Origin: Ruegeria arenilitoris
GTDB lineage: Bacteria; Pseudomonadota; Alphaproteobacteria; Rhodobacterales; Rhodobacteraceae
DNA: 64,000 nt
NCBI RefSeq assembly: GCF_013032855.1
Contig: NZ_WQDA01000002.1
Location: 310,001 to 374,000 of the forward strand
Direction of reading: 5' to 3'
Each line of letters opens with the position of its first letter. Within the stretch, counting starts at the first letter, position 1. This document shows positions 46,526 to 56,909 of the stretch, piece after piece. The notes below the pieces were generated by a model that saw nothing but the letters and a program-made list of their open reading frames with translations, was not told the origin of the DNA and did not search any database. A program made the position numbers and the translations under genes.

Positions 46526-47224
46526 ATGACACACCCGATCGACCTGTATTTCTGGCCCACGCCAAATGGCTGGAAAGTATCCATTGCCCTTGAGGAGATG
46601 GGGCTGCCCTACCAGACCCACCTCATAAACATCGGCAAAGGCGATCAGTTCGCGCCCGAGTTTCTGAAAATCTCGCCCAACAACCGGATGCCTGCGATCG
46701 TCGACCCAGACGGCCCGGATGGCGCACCGATCTCGGTTTTCGAAAGCGGCGCGATCCTGATGTATCTGGCCCGCAAGACCGGCCGGTTCTATGGGTCGAC
46801 CGAGCGTGACCGGATCGCGGTCGAGGAATGGCTGATGTGGCAGATGGGTGGCGTCGGACCGATGGCGGGACAGGCGCACCACTTTCTGAAATATGCCCCC
46901 CAATTGGAGCCACCGCAGGACCTGCCCTATGCCAAGGACCGCTATCGCACCGAGGTTGCGCGCCTGTACGGCGTTCTGGACCGGCGCCTTGCCGACAACG
47001 AGTATGTTGCCGGCGACTTCTATTCGATCGCCGATATGTCGATTTGGGGCTGGGCCAGCCTGTGGGAGGGTCAACAGCAGACGCTGGAGGACAAGCCCCA
47101 CTTTGCCCGGTGGCTGGAAACCGTGGGAGCCCGCCCCGGAGTTCAGGCGGGACGTGCCCTGCATGCCGAGCTGCGCGGAGACCATCGCAGCAAAGACGCG
47201 CAGAACGTTCTGTTCAAACGGTAG
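46526..47224 (+). CDS. Glutathione S-transferase, YfcG-like (Nu class)
   Basis: 232 residues: an N-terminal thioredoxin-fold domain (IDLYFWPTPNGWKVSIALEEMGLPYQTHLINIGKGDQFAPEFLKISPNNRMPAIVD) and a helical C-terminal domain (GGVGPMAGQAHHF). The TPNG and FESGAILMYLA motifs match E. coli YfcG, a disulfide-bond reductase using glutathione. ATG at 46526 is chosen over an upstream GTG-like frame extension; GGAG precedes it. Role: thiol redox or detoxification. Confidence 0.9.
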   Translation: MTHPIDLYFWPTPNGWKVSIALEEMGLPYQTHLINIGKGDQFAPEFLKISPNNRMPAIVDPDGPDGAPISVFESGAILMYLARKTGRFYGSTERDRIAVEEWLMWQMGGVGPMAGQAHHFLKYAPQLEPPQDLPYAKDRYRTEVARLYGVLDRRLADNEYVAGDFYSIADMSIWGWASLWEGQQQTLEDKPHFARWLETVGARPGVQAGRALHAELRGDHRSKDAQNVLFKR

Positions 47225-47353
47225 CGTTCACCAAATGCTGAAATTTCAGGCAACTTGGAGCGTATCGCACCTCTTTCTGCATCAAGACCCTGACGACAGT
47301 TGAATTGCGCGTTGGCCGTTCTGTAACTACAAGCGGTAACAAGGAGTTAAGGT

Positions 47354-48421
47354 TTAGCGACATTCAATTTCACGGTTCCGATTTACGGGTTCGACCAATG
47401 GACCGGCGCATCGACGAACAACACTGTCGGCTATCCTGTCGGAACGACCTTTTCCCTGAATGCTGGTGCAGCGCTGACCGTCATCAACGTCGAGGATGAC
47501 GACGGCACGGCCAGCCAGCTGTTTTCGGACGGTTACATCGACACGCCCGGCGACGGGTCGTCGCCCAGTACGGCCAACAACGACCAGGTATTGAGCCAGG
47601 CGGTGACGATCAACGGACAGACCTTTCAGCCCGGCGATCAGGTCGAGCTTGAGTTCGGTTTTACGACAACCTCCGGCGACACGTTCTGGGTCATTCGCAT
47701 CGATGGCGTGAATGTCGGCATCAGCGGCCCCGTCCTGCCAACGCCCGGTACGACCTATGAGGTTGCCGGCAGCAGTGATGGTCAGGCATCGCCGATTTCG
47801 AATGTCCCATGCTTTACCGCCGGCACACTGATCACCACCAAGGACGGGACAACAAGGATCGAAGACTTGTCGGTCGGAGATCTGGTTCTGACCTACGCCG
47901 GCAGCTATGAACCGATCCGCTGGATCGGGCGCCGTGAGCTGGACAGCGTCGACTTCTCCGCCAATCCGAAACTGGTTCCAATCCGGATTTCCGCCGGCGC
48001 GCTCTGCGCAGGGCTGCCAACACAGGACCTGATCGTTTCACCCCAGCACCGCATTCTGGTGCGGTCAAAGATCGCGCAGCGCATGTTCAACACCAACGAG
48101 GTGCTGGTTTCGGCCAAGTCGCTGCTGCCGCTGGACGGCATTGACCGGGTCTGTGCCACGGAGTCCGTTTGCTATTTCCACCTTCTTTTCGACACGCATC
48201 AGGTCATCTTTGCCAACGACACCCCAAGCGAAAGCCTGTTCGCCGGTCCCGAAGCGCTGAAATCCATCCCCGAGGCGGCTCGCGCCGAGATATTGGCCCT
48301 GTTCCCCGAGCTTGAGGACCCCGGCTTTGAACCGCGGCCAGCCGCCCTGATTCCAAAAGGTCACAAGCAGCGCGGTCTGATTTCGCGTCACCTCAAGAAC
48401 GGTCAGGCGCTGTTGGCCTGA
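47354..48421 (+). CDS. Hint-domain protein with no normal start codon at the expected place
   Basis: The reading frame is clearly coding from about 47354 (ATFNFTVPIYGFDQWTG...) to the stop, about 350 residues. An N-terminal beta-rich segment precedes a Hint (hedgehog/intein) domain from about residue 152: VPCFTAGTLITTKDG, RIEDLSVGDLV, VSPQHRILV, Hint_2 type. These proteins are common and poorly understood in Rhodobacterales. A good ribosome site (AAGGAG, 47341-47346) is followed at the right spacing by TTA-GCG-ACA, not ATG; no ATG, GTG or TTG occurs in frame until TTG at 47591. The start may be lost by a 2-base deletion (ATGGCG to AGCG), or the gene begins at 47591. Confidence 0.7.
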   Translation, partial: LATFNFTVPIYGFDQWTGASTNNTVGYPVGTTFSLNAGAALTVINVEDDDGTASQLFSDGYIDTPGDGSSPSTANNDQVLSQAVTINGQTFQPGDQVELEFGFTTTSGDTFWVIRIDGVNVGISGPVLPTPGTTYEVAGSSDGQASPISNVPCFTAGTLITTKDGTTRIEDLSVGDLVLTYAGSYEPIRWIGRRELDSVDFSANPKLVPIRISAGALCAGLPTQDLIVSPQHRILVRSKIAQRMFNTNEVLVSAKSLLPLDGIDRVCATESVCYFHLLFDTHQVIFANDTPSESLFAGPEALKSIPEAARAEILALFPELEDPGFEPRPAALIPKGHKQRGLISRHLKNGQALLA

Positions 48422-48470
48422 TCGTCATTGGGTTTTTTCTGACCCGGGTCGGATTGTGCGCGAGCTACCG

Positions 48471-49283
48471 TCAGGTCTTTCGGCAGACGAACGTGGTCGC
48501 TGACAGTGGCATCGTCATGCCCTGCGGACCAAAGACGCGCTTCAATTCAGAGAACATCCGCGCGGCCACGTCCGTGGGATCCACGCCGCCGCGCTCTCGT
48601 ATTTCATCGACCAACGGGTTTCCAAAAACCAGAGCGTGGGCAAAGGCTTCCGGGTTGACGATGGTCTTCGTCAACCGGATCGTTTCGTGTTCCATATCCG
48701 TCCAGCCTGCGGCCCTCAGATCGGCCCGGACGGCCTCGGGGTCACCATAGTGAAACGGTACCTTGTAGAATCCCGGCGGATCCTGCGGAAAGAAATGCGC
48801 CCCCACATCGTGCGCGACCTGCGAGAACGGGTTTTCGGACATCGGGCTCCACACGTTGAAAACATAGCGCCCACCCGGTCTGAGCACCCGCGCCGCCTCA
48901 TGGAACGAAGCGGGTTTGTCGGGAAAGAACATGACCCCGAACTGGCAGGTAATCAGGTCGAACGCGCCGTCTTCGAACGGTAGATCCATCGCGTTGACGA
49001 CCGCGAACTCGACGTTGTCCGCCGCCGAGAATTTGGCCTTTGCAACCTCCAGCATGGGCGCGTTCAGGTCCGAGATCAGAACTTGGGCCTCGCTCGGCAG
49101 CACATCGCACAGCTTGCGGCTCAGGATCCCCGTACCCGCGGCCAGTTCAATGGCCTTGGCCACCGGCTCTTCGGCGCAACGGGCGGCAAGTCTGTCTGCG
49201 TAGTCAGTGAAGATATTCGGGCCCAACCCCGCGTCGTAATGACTTGGAATATTGCCCACGAAACCAGCCGAATTTGTTGACAT
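48471..49283 (-). CDS. Class I SAM-dependent methyltransferase
   Basis: 270-residue Methyltransf_11/25-type enzyme. Motif I is AIELAAGTGILSRKL, motif II LISDLNAPMLEVAK, and the post-motifs are NAMDLPFEDGAFDLITCQFGVMFF and RVLRPGGRYVFNVWSP, as in UbiE/ubiquinone-like methyltransferases. Substrate is unknown. The ATG at 49283 is preceded at 7 nt by ten consecutive G residues in place of a normal Shine-Dalgarno, a slippage-prone tract that could vary translation. Confidence 0.87.
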   Translation of the reverse strand: MSTNSAGFVGNIPSHYDAGLGPNIFTDYADRLAARCAEEPVAKAIELAAGTGILSRKLCDVLPSEAQVLISDLNAPMLEVAKAKFSAADNVEFAVVNAMDLPFEDGAFDLITCQFGVMFFPDKPASFHEAARVLRPGGRYVFNVWSPMSENPFSQVAHDVGAHFFPQDPPGFYKVPFHYGDPEAVRADLRAAGWTDMEHETIRLTKTIVNPEAFAHALVFGNPLVDEIRERGGVDPTDVAARMFSELKRVFGPQGMTMPLSATTFVCRKT

Positions 49284-49290
49284 CTGCGCT

Positions 49291-49300
49291 CCCCCCCCCC
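49291..49300 (-). repeat. Homopolymer G10 at the ribosome site of the methyltransferase gene
   Basis: Ten G residues on the coding strand end 7 nt before the ATG. The tract is the only candidate Shine-Dalgarno sequence, so changes in its length would change the strength or spacing of the site. Confidence 0.7.
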
Positions 49301-49322
49301 GGCAACCGCATGATGCAAAAGA

Positions 49323-49760
49323 CTAGCCGAAATTGCGCGTTTTGGCGAACTCATTGTGCTCTGCAGTCGGCTGGGGCCGGTAGGCATCCGCCCCGTCACC
49401 CCGCACCAGCAGGTCCAGCATGCCCGATATGTCCTCGATCTCTTCCGCGATCACATGGGTCACCGCATGGGCCCGCTGCATCCGCCCGGTTACCCGCAGC
49501 AACCGCCCCGAGATCACCGCTCGGCGGAACCGCTCATAGATCTTGCGCCAGACAATCACGTTCACGATGCCGGTCTCGTCTTCGAGCGTGATGAAGATCA
49601 CCCCTTTGGCCGTACCAGGCCGCTGCCGCAGGATCACCAATCCCGCCACAGCAACCCGCGCACCCTCGGGCGGGTCGTCCAGTCGGTCGGCTGGAAGGCA
49701 AGCCGGTGGTCTGGGCCATGGGCGGCCCGAACTGGGCTGTGGTGTCGATGCGATACGCAT
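49323..49760 (-). pseudogene. dnaE2: C-terminal remnant of error-prone DNA polymerase DnaE2 (ImuC)
   Basis: A 145-residue open frame whose last ~118 residues match the C-terminal OB-fold end of DnaE2: ARVAVAGLVILRQRPGTAKG, VIFITLEDETGIVNVIVW, YERFRRAVISGRLLRVTGRMQR, HVIAEEIEDIS and the terminal KTRNFG. Full DnaE2 is over 1000 residues; the catalytic PHP and polymerase parts, and imuA/imuB, are absent. The frame is intact and starts right after a LexA box and promoter, so an SOS promoter now seems joined in frame to the dnaE2 3' end by deletion. It may be a decaying scar or a small SOS-induced protein. Confidence 0.8.
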
Positions 49761-49762
49761 AA

Positions 49763-49795
49763 GAACAAAAATAGAACAAATGCCCTGAATGTCCA
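49763..49795 (-). promoter_or_regulatory. LexA box and promoter upstream of the dnaE2 remnant
   Basis: GAAC-AAAAATA-GAAC (49763-49777) is, on the minus strand, GTTC-N7-GTTC, the exact alphaproteobacterial LexA site. It overlaps a -10 box TATTTT (49768-49773); TGGACA (49790-49795) lies 16 bp upstream as -35. The ATG begins 2 bp after the box, so transcription would start at or near the start codon. Confidence 0.75.
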
Positions 49796-49862
49796 GATGC
49801 AGGGGACCGAAACCACAGCCAGAAAGGTCATGCGCTACGCGCGACCGCAGCGCAGACAAGGG

Positions 49863-50762
<900 letters not shown>

Positions 50763-50763
<1 letters not shown>

Positions 50764-51542
50764 TGCGACGACGCATGCCCCGCTCGTCCGGCGGCATGCG
50801 CTGCGGCTTCAAAGCGCCGCGTCCGGCGGTGCGCTTTTGGCCGTGCCACGTACGCGGCGCGCTGATGGCTGTGTGCCTGTGGCTGGCGGGTCCTGCCTTG
50901 GCCGCCGAAACCATAGCGACCGCCCGCTACACGGATCCGACCACCCGCTATCCCCACGGCGTCTTGGGTGACCAGATCGAATGGGGTTCGATTGAACTCA
51001 CGCTTTCAGATGGCAAGCGCCGCAGCTTTACGCTGCCCGATCATCTGGTGTTCGAAGACCTCGCGCCCCGCGTGATCGACGTCACGGGCGACGGTCTTCC
51101 AGAAGTCATCGCGGTGGAGAGTGACGCACGACAGGGCGCTCGGCTTGCCATCTACGGCCCACAGGGCCGCATGGCGGCGACACCGCATATCGGCACTCGT
51201 TTCCGCTGGCTAGCTCCGGTCGGAGCGGCAGACCTAGACGGCGACGGAAATATCGAAATTGCCTATGTCGATCGTCCCCACCTGGCCAAGACCCTGCGCA
51301 TTTGGCGCATTTCAGACGGCCGACTGACGGAAATCGCCGCGCTCCCCGGCCTGACCAACCACCGGATCGGAGAGGATTTCATTTCAGGCGGGCTTCGCTC
51401 CTGCGACGGCAAACCTGAATTGATCGTCGCCAGCGGCGATTGGCGCCGGATCAATGCCGTCCGCTACGATGGCGGCTGGCAAACCCAGGATCTTGGCCCG
51501 TTGAAAAACCGACAAGCCCTTATGAGCGCTCTGAACTGCTGA
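50763..51542 (+). CDS. Secreted FG-GAP/VCBS repeat protein
   Basis: 259 residues (about 225 if the later Met at 50865 is used). A signal-peptide-like stretch (GALMAVCLWLAGPALAAE) follows a long basic head; then beta-propeller-like repeats with calcium loops: VTGDGLPEVIAVESD and ADLDGDGNIEIAYVD. These are FG-GAP/VCBS blades with an EF-hand-like DxDGDG. Function unknown. It overlaps the ferredoxin stop by one base, so the two are coupled, though their cell compartments differ. Confidence 0.75.
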
Positions 51543-51621
51543 TCCGGGGATTCATCTGGTCAAGAAATCCCAAGGTGCGGCCGCCGGCCGAGCCCCCATT
51601 TACCAGCGGGCCCTCAAACCG

Positions 51622-52884
51622 TCAAAGCGCCCGCCACCCGATATCGCGGCGATGGAAGCCGCCCGGCCAATCGATGGCCTCGACCATCGCATAAGCGTTG
51701 TCACGCGCCTCCTGCAGTGTTGCTCCGCGCGCCGTCACGTTCAGAACCCGGCCCCCTGAGGCCACAATCTGCCCGTCCTGCGCTTTGGTGCCTGCGTGAA
51801 AAACCATATAGCTGCTGTCCTCGGGCAAGTCATCCAGCCCCCGGATCACGCTGCCTTTTTCATATGCCCCGGGATAGCCCTGCGCGGCCATCACCACGGT
51901 CAAGGCGTGATCGTCGGCCCAGTTGACCCGCGCCTCGTCCAACCGTCCCTCGGCCGCAGCATGCATCAGGTCCAGCGCCTGCGCCCCCAACCGCATCATC
52001 AGCACCTGACACTCCGGGTCGCCAAAGCGCACGTTGTATTCCACCAGCCGCGGTTGCCCATCCTTAATCATCAGCCCCGCATACAGCACCCCCTGAAACG
52101 GCGTGCCGCGCCGGGCCATCTCGGCCATCGTCGGGCGCACGATCTCGCCCATCGCGCGGGCCTCGACCTCGGGGCTCAGAACCGGAGCCGGAGAATAGGC
52201 CCCCATGCCGCCGGTGTTCAGACCGGTATCACCTTCGCCCACGCGCTTGTGGTCCTGCGCGGTGCCGACCGACAGTATGTTCTCGCCGTCACACAGTACG
52301 AACAGCGAGGCTTCTTCGCCGTCCATGAACTCCTCGATCACCACCTCGGCCCCGGCTCCGCCGAAAGCGCCGCCGAACATGTCGTCCACGGCCTCCAGCG
52401 CGGTCGCCTCATCCATCGCCACGATCACGCCCTTGCCCGCGGCCAGACCGTCGGCCTTGACCACGATCGGCGCGCCCTGCTGACGGATATAGGCCTTGGC
52501 GGGCTCGGCCTCGGTGAACCGGGCATAGGCCGCAGTGGGCGCACCGGCCGCATCGCAGATTTCTTTGGTGAAACTCTTCGAGGCCTCCAGCCGCGCCGCC
52601 TCGGCCGAGGGGCCGAACACCAGAATGCCCGCCTCGCGCAGCCGGTCGGCCACCCCGGCGGCCAAGGGCGCCTCGGGGCCGATGATCACGAAATCAATCG
52701 CGTTTTCCTCGGCGAAACTGACCACAGCGCCGCCATTCTCGATATCCAGTGCCGCGCAATCGGCGATCTGCGCGATCCCGGCATTGCCCGGCGCCACGAT
52801 CAGGCGGTCGCATTTGGGGTTTTGCATCACCGCCCAAGCCAGGCTGTGTTCGCGCCCGCCGCTGCCGAGAATGAGGATGTTCAT
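51622..52884 (-). CDS. purD: Phosphoribosylamine-glycine ligase
   Basis: ATP-grasp enzyme of purine synthesis making glycinamide ribonucleotide. 420 residues: [17 protein letters not shown] at the N-terminus, the ATP-binding [60 protein letters not shown] and the C-terminal [20 protein letters not shown]. All usual motifs are intact. It is divergent from xseA across 74 bp. Confidence 0.97.
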   Translation of the reverse strand: MNILILGSGGREHSLAWAVMQNPKCDRLIVAPGNAGIAQIADCAALDIENGGAVVSFAEENAIDFVIIGPEAPLAAGVADRLREAGILVFGPSAEAARLEASKSFTKEICDAAGAPTAAYARFTEAEPAKAYIRQQGAPIVVKADGLAAGKGVIVAMDEATALEAVDDMFGGAFGGAGAEVVIEEFMDGEEASLFVLCDGENILSVGTAQDHKRVGEGDTGLNTGGMGAYSPAPVLSPEVEARAMGEIVRPTMAEMARRGTPFQGVLYAGLMIKDGQPRLVEYNVRFGDPECQVLMMRLGAQALDLMHAAAEGRLDEARVNWADDHALTVVMAAQGYPGAYEKGSVIRGLDDLPEDSSYMVFHAGTKAQDGQIVASGGRVLNVTARGATLQEARDNAYAMVEAIDWPGGFHRRDIGWRAL

Positions 52885-52958
52885 GAAAGTCTCCGATCTG
52901 CTTGGCCTTGCCTGCGCGGCGTTCTAAGCTGCGCGGGCAATCGAAACAAGGCGCTGAA

Positions 52959-54452
52959 ATGTCCGACCTGCTTGACGATCCGATTCCCGGCCAGAATACC
53001 CCCGAATACTCCGTGTCCGAGATCTCGGGCGAGGTGAAACGCACGCTGGAAGGCACATTTGGCCGAATCCGCGTGCGGGGCGAGGTCGGGCGCGTGTTTA
53101 AGGCGCGCTCGGGGCATTTGTACTATGACATCAAGGACGACCGGAACGTGCTGGCCTGCACCACCTGGAAAGGCCAGATCGCGGGCCTGTCGGTGGTGCC
53201 CGAAGAGGGGCTCGAAGTCGTCGTCACGGGCCGCCTGACCGCTTTCGGCGCGCAGTCGAAATACAACCTGAACGTCGACGAGGTGGCCGTAGCCGGGCAA
53301 GGCGCGCTGATGGCGCTGCTAGAAAAACGCAAGAAACAGCTCGAGTCTGAGGGCCTTTTCGCGCCCGAGCGCAAGAAACCCCTGCCCTTCCTGCCGCAGA
53401 TCATCGGCGTCGTCACCTCGCCCTCGGGCGCGGTGATCCGCGACATCCTGCACCGGCTGCGCGACCGCTTCCCGCGCAAGGTGCTGATCTGGCCCGTGGC
53501 CGTGCAGGGCGCCAATTGCGCGGCCGAGGTCGCCAACGCCATCCAGGGTTTCAACCGCCTGACACCCGGCGGCGCACTGCCCCGCCCCGACCTGATCATC
53601 GTCGCCCGTGGCGGTGGCTCGATCGAGGATCTGTGGGGTTTCAACGAGGAAATCGTGGCCCGCGCGGCCGCCGCGTCCGAGATCCCGCTGATCTCGGCGG
53701 TGGGACATGAAACTGACACCACGTTGATCGACTATGTCTCGGACCGCCGCGCGCCGACCCCCACAGCCGCCGCCGAACTGGCGGTGCCGGTGCGGATGGA
53801 GCTGCTGGCCTGGACCGGCGAACAGGGCGCGCGTCTGTCCCGCGCGGCCACCGACGCAGTACAACGCCGGGCGCAACGCCTGCGCGATCTGTCGCGCGCC
53901 CTGCCGCGCCCCGAGACCCTGCTGGACGGTCCGCGCCAGCGACTGGACCTGATTGCAGATCGTCTGGCCCCTGCGTTGCAACGCGGTGTGCAGAACCGCC
54001 GCTTGCAGGTGGTGGAACTGTCGGGGCACCTGCGCCCGTCAACGTTGCGCAACCTCGTGGCCGCGCGGCGCGACACGCTGCGCAACCTGTCCTCGCGCCT
54101 GTCGATCCGCCCGATCCAACGCGACATCCAGCAGCAGCGCGACCGAGTCAACCAACTGGCCCAGCGCATGACGGCCGCGCAGACTCTGCGGGTGGACCGG
54201 CTCCGCCAGCAACTGGATGCGACTGACCGGTTGCGCGAGACGCTCAGCTACAAAGCCACGCTTCAACGCGGCTACGCCGTGGTGCATTCCGAAAGCGGCG
54301 TGGTCACCACAAAGGCGCAAGCCAGCAAGCACGCTGCTCTGACCATCAAGTTTGCCGATGGAGAACTGAAGACCGTACCGCTGTCCGGGACGACCCCGAC
54401 CGCCAAGAAACCGTCCAAGCCACCAGCCCCGGATCAAGGATCTCTGTTCTGA
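52959..54452 (+). CDS. xseA: Exodeoxyribonuclease VII large subunit
   Basis: 497 residues. The N-terminal OB-fold (YSVSEISGEVKRTLEGTFGRIRVRGEV) binds DNA; the middle nuclease domain carries IIGVVTSPSGAVIRDILHRL, IIVARGGGSIEDLWGFNEE and ISAVGHETDTTLIDYVSDRRAPTPTAAAEL; then a long coiled coil with many Arg/Gln repeats. With XseB (not in the window) it degrades single-stranded DNA to short oligonucleotides. ATG at 52959 is the family start. Confidence 0.96.
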   Translation: MSDLLDDPIPGQNTPEYSVSEISGEVKRTLEGTFGRIRVRGEVGRVFKARSGHLYYDIKDDRNVLACTTWKGQIAGLSVVPEEGLEVVVTGRLTAFGAQSKYNLNVDEVAVAGQGALMALLEKRKKQLESEGLFAPERKKPLPFLPQIIGVVTSPSGAVIRDILHRLRDRFPRKVLIWPVAVQGANCAAEVANAIQGFNRLTPGGALPRPDLIIVARGGGSIEDLWGFNEEIVARAAAASEIPLISAVGHETDTTLIDYVSDRRAPTPTAAAELAVPVRMELLAWTGEQGARLSRAATDAVQRRAQRLRDLSRALPRPETLLDGPRQRLDLIADRLAPALQRGVQNRRLQVVELSGHLRPSTLRNLVAARRDTLRNLSSRLSIRPIQRDIQQQRDRVNQLAQRMTAAQTLRVDRLRQQLDATDRLRETLSYKATLQRGYAVVHSESGVVTTKAQASKHAALTIKFADGELKTVPLSGTTPTAKKPSKPPAPDQGSLF

Positions 54453-54465
54453 CGAAGGCCAATGT

Positions 54466-54858
54466 TCAGACGCCGATCTCGGGCCCGTAACAGATCATAT
54501 CTTCGTCGACGTCGGCTGCTTCGTACAGTTCGGTGGCTTCGGGGTTGCCCTCGAATTGCGCGATTAGTCCCTGGGACGAGCGGGTAAAGACCCAGCATTG
54601 CGGATCGGGGCGGTCTTCGTAAACAAAGCAAATCTGGCCGTTCTGTTCGTACCAGATGCCCTCCTTGCAGTCGCCATCCAAAAACGACCAGACCACGCGC
54701 CGGTTGGGCAAATACCGTTCGACGCCATAGGTCGTTCCACCGAAGCCGTAGAACAGGGTTTTGCCGCGTGTATAGGCATCGAATTCTGCCCCTGACAAAG
54801 ACTGCGCGACGACCGGCTGAGCCAGCAAAGTTCCGAGAATCAACGAACGTATCCACAT
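54466..54858 (-). CDS. Secreted hypothetical protein
   Basis: 130 residues: signal peptide MWIRSLILGTLLAQPVVAQ, then a compact domain with four cysteines (GDCKEGIWY, GQICFVYED, PQCWVFTRS, DMICYGPEI) and aromatic residues (TLFYGFGGTTYGVERYLPNRRVVWSF), likely disulfide-bonded in the periplasm. I do not recognise a named family. It is convergent with xseA, 13 bp apart. Confidence 0.72.
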   Translation of the reverse strand: MWIRSLILGTLLAQPVVAQSLSGAEFDAYTRGKTLFYGFGGTTYGVERYLPNRRVVWSFLDGDCKEGIWYEQNGQICFVYEDRPDPQCWVFTRSSQGLIAQFEGNPEATELYEAADVDEDMICYGPEIGV

Positions 54859-54985
54859 CGTTTCATTCTGGCAGATGCCACGGCCGCGCGCCAATCTTGG
54901 AACGCCCTGCCCCAACGTTATGGGTTGAGCGTAAACTCAGTTCGCGGCGACACTGCATTGCATCGGTGCCATCGGAAGGCAGGAC

Positions 54986-55621
54986 ATGACGATACTCGTA
55001 CTCGCAGCGCTGGCCTTTGCCCTGGCCTACCTGGCCCTGACGACCCGTCCGGCCAGCCTGCTACGCACGGCGCTGAAAACCGCCAGCGTCGCCCTGCTGG
55101 CGGTCGAGGCAGCGGTGCAGTCCGGCCCTCTGCTTCTGATCCTCGCGCTGTCACTCTGCGCCTTGGGCGACGCCCTTCTGTCGCGCGAAACCGACCGCAC
55201 CTTCATGGCAGGCATCGGGGTGTTCGCCTCCGGACATCTGGTTTACATCGCACTGTTCCTGACCCATCCGTCAAGCGACACCGACCTGATCCTGAACAAA
55301 CCCGGATACGCCTGGACGCTGGTCATTCTGGGCATCGTGATGGCCACGCTGCTGGCCCCTCGGGCCGGTGATCTGCGCGGACCGGTCCTGGCCTATGTCC
55401 CGATCATTCTGGGCATGGGCATCACCGTTTTGGCCCTGCCCGAGGCCGGAGCGCTGCGATGGGCGCTGCCGGCCGCGATGGCCTTCATCGCCTCGGACCT
55501 GATCCTGGCAACCGAAAGGTTCCTGCTGCCGCCTGGCCACCCGGCCCTGCGACTGGCGCCCTATCTGGTCTGGCCGCTCTACTGGGGTGCGCAGTTCGGC
55601 TTTTTCCTCGCCTTCACCTGA
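54986..55621 (+). CDS. YhhN-family (lysoplasmalogenase-like) membrane protein
   Basis: 211 residues with about seven membrane helices. Features of the YhhN/TMEM86 family are RTALKTASVALLAVEAA, LSLCALGDALLS, RTFMAGIGVFASGHLVYIALF and the C-terminal AFIASDLILATERFLLP, including the conserved acidic residues of GDALL and SDLIL. Animal and some bacterial members hydrolyse lysoplasmalogens; the bacterial substrate here is unknown. Confidence 0.85.
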   Translation: MTILVLAALAFALAYLALTTRPASLLRTALKTASVALLAVEAAVQSGPLLLILALSLCALGDALLSRETDRTFMAGIGVFASGHLVYIALFLTHPSSDTDLILNKPGYAWTLVILGIVMATLLAPRAGDLRGPVLAYVPIILGMGITVLALPEAGALRWALPAAMAFIASDLILATERFLLPPGHPALRLAPYLVWPLYWGAQFGFFLAFT

Positions 55622-55678
55622 CCCTTTGCAACTGCCGCCATTCCGCATTAGGTGAAGGGAATACCTGCGGAGACCAAG

Positions 55679-56830
55679 ATGGCGTTTTTTACCAAGCTCA
55701 AGGACCGGCTGTTCAAATCCTCGTCCCGCCTCGAACAGGGGCTTGAGGCAATCGTCGAGGACGGCGGCGAAGAAACTACCGCCCCTGACCCGGTGATCCC
55801 CCAGCCTGAGCCCGAGCCGCAACCCGTCCCGGAAATCCCCGAACCCGCGCCCACGCCGCAACCGGTCGAGACACCCTCGCCCGAGCCGACCGATCCGACG
55901 CCCGCCCCGCCGCCGCCGGAATTGCCGGAACAGGCGCAATCCAAGGGCCTGATCGGGCGTCTCTTCGGTCGCGGCGATGCCGGGCCGGTGGTGCGCCGCA
56001 CGCTGGACGACGACATGCTCGAACAGCTCGAAGAACTGCTGATCGCGTCGGACATGGGTGTCGACACCGCCCTGCGCGTCACCGCCAACATGGCCGAGGG
56101 GCGCTATGGCCGCAAACTCTCGACCCAGGAAATCAAGCAACTGCTGGCGCAGGAAATCGCCCGCGTGATGGAGCCGGTCGCAAAACCGATGCCCCTCTAC
56201 CCCAAGCGCCCTCAGGTGGTTTTGGTGGTGGGCGTCAACGGCTCGGGCAAGACCACGACGATCGGCAAGCTGGCCAGCCAATTCAAGGCCGCCGGCAAAA
56301 AGGTGGTCATCGCCGCAGGCGATACTTTCCGCGCCGCCGCGGTGGAACAGCTGCAGGTCTGGGGCGACCGCGCCGGAGTTCCCGTCCTCACCGCGCCCGA
56401 AGGCTCCGACCCTGCCTCGCTGGCCTTCGACGCCCTGACCAAGGCGCAGGCCGACGGCGCCGACCTGCTGATGATCGACACTGCCGGCCGCCTGCAGAAC
56501 CGCGCCGACCTGATGGAGGAGCTGGCCAAGATCGTCCGCGTCATTCGCAAGATCGACGAAACCGCGCCCCACAACACCCTGCTGGTGCTCGACGCCACCA
56601 CCGGCCAGAACGCGCTCAGCCAGGTGGAAACCTTCCGCAAGCTGGCCGATGTCTCGGGCCTGGTGATGACCAAGCTCGACGGCACGGCCAAGGGCGGCGT
56701 GCTTGTGGCGCTGGCCGACAAGTTCGGCCTGCCGATCCACGCCATCGGCGTCGGCGAACAGATCGACGATCTGGCCCCCTTCGACCCCGAGGAATTCGCC
56801 GCCGCCCTGACCGGGCTCGACAGCAACTGA
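55679..56830 (+). CDS. ftsY: Signal recognition particle receptor FtsY
   Basis: 383 residues: an N-terminal Pro/Glu-rich acidic A domain ([16 protein letters not shown]...), then the NG GTPase domain with [15 protein letters not shown] (P-loop), [35 protein letters not shown] and [13 protein letters not shown]. It receives ribosome-SRP complexes at the inner membrane. ATG at 55679 gives [18 protein letters not shown], the typical start. It is followed by a hairpin and two membrane-protein genes. Confidence 0.97.
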   Translation: MAFFTKLKDRLFKSSSRLEQGLEAIVEDGGEETTAPDPVIPQPEPEPQPVPEIPEPAPTPQPVETPSPEPTDPTPAPPPPELPEQAQSKGLIGRLFGRGDAGPVVRRTLDDDMLEQLEELLIASDMGVDTALRVTANMAEGRYGRKLSTQEIKQLLAQEIARVMEPVAKPMPLYPKRPQVVLVVGVNGSGKTTTIGKLASQFKAAGKKVVIAAGDTFRAAAVEQLQVWGDRAGVPVLTAPEGSDPASLAFDALTKAQADGADLLMIDTAGRLQNRADLMEELAKIVRVIRKIDETAPHNTLLVLDATTGQNALSQVETFRKLADVSGLVMTKLDGTAKGGVLVALADKFGLPIHAIGVGEQIDDLAPFDPEEFAAALTGLDSN

Positions 56831-56861
56831 CCTTCATCGGGCCCCAAATATCCTCAGGGGT

Positions 56862-56882
56862 CTGGGGGTGGAAAACCCCCAG
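56862..56882 (+). terminator. Hairpin after ftsY (terminator-like, no T run)
   Basis: CTGGGGG (56862-56868) pairs with CCCCCAG (56876-56882) around 7 nt; CTTCTCC follows. It may end ftsY transcription in part or be an mRNA-end structure. A GTG at 56868 inside it was rejected as the start of the next gene. Confidence 0.5.
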
Positions 56883-56909
56883 CTTCTCCACCAGCGAAAG
56901 ACCCGCAGC

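Noticed and set aside
47337..47352. A CtrA-like GTAA-N7-TTAA before the Hint gene
   Set aside because: One mismatch and overlap with the ribosome site make it a weak match.
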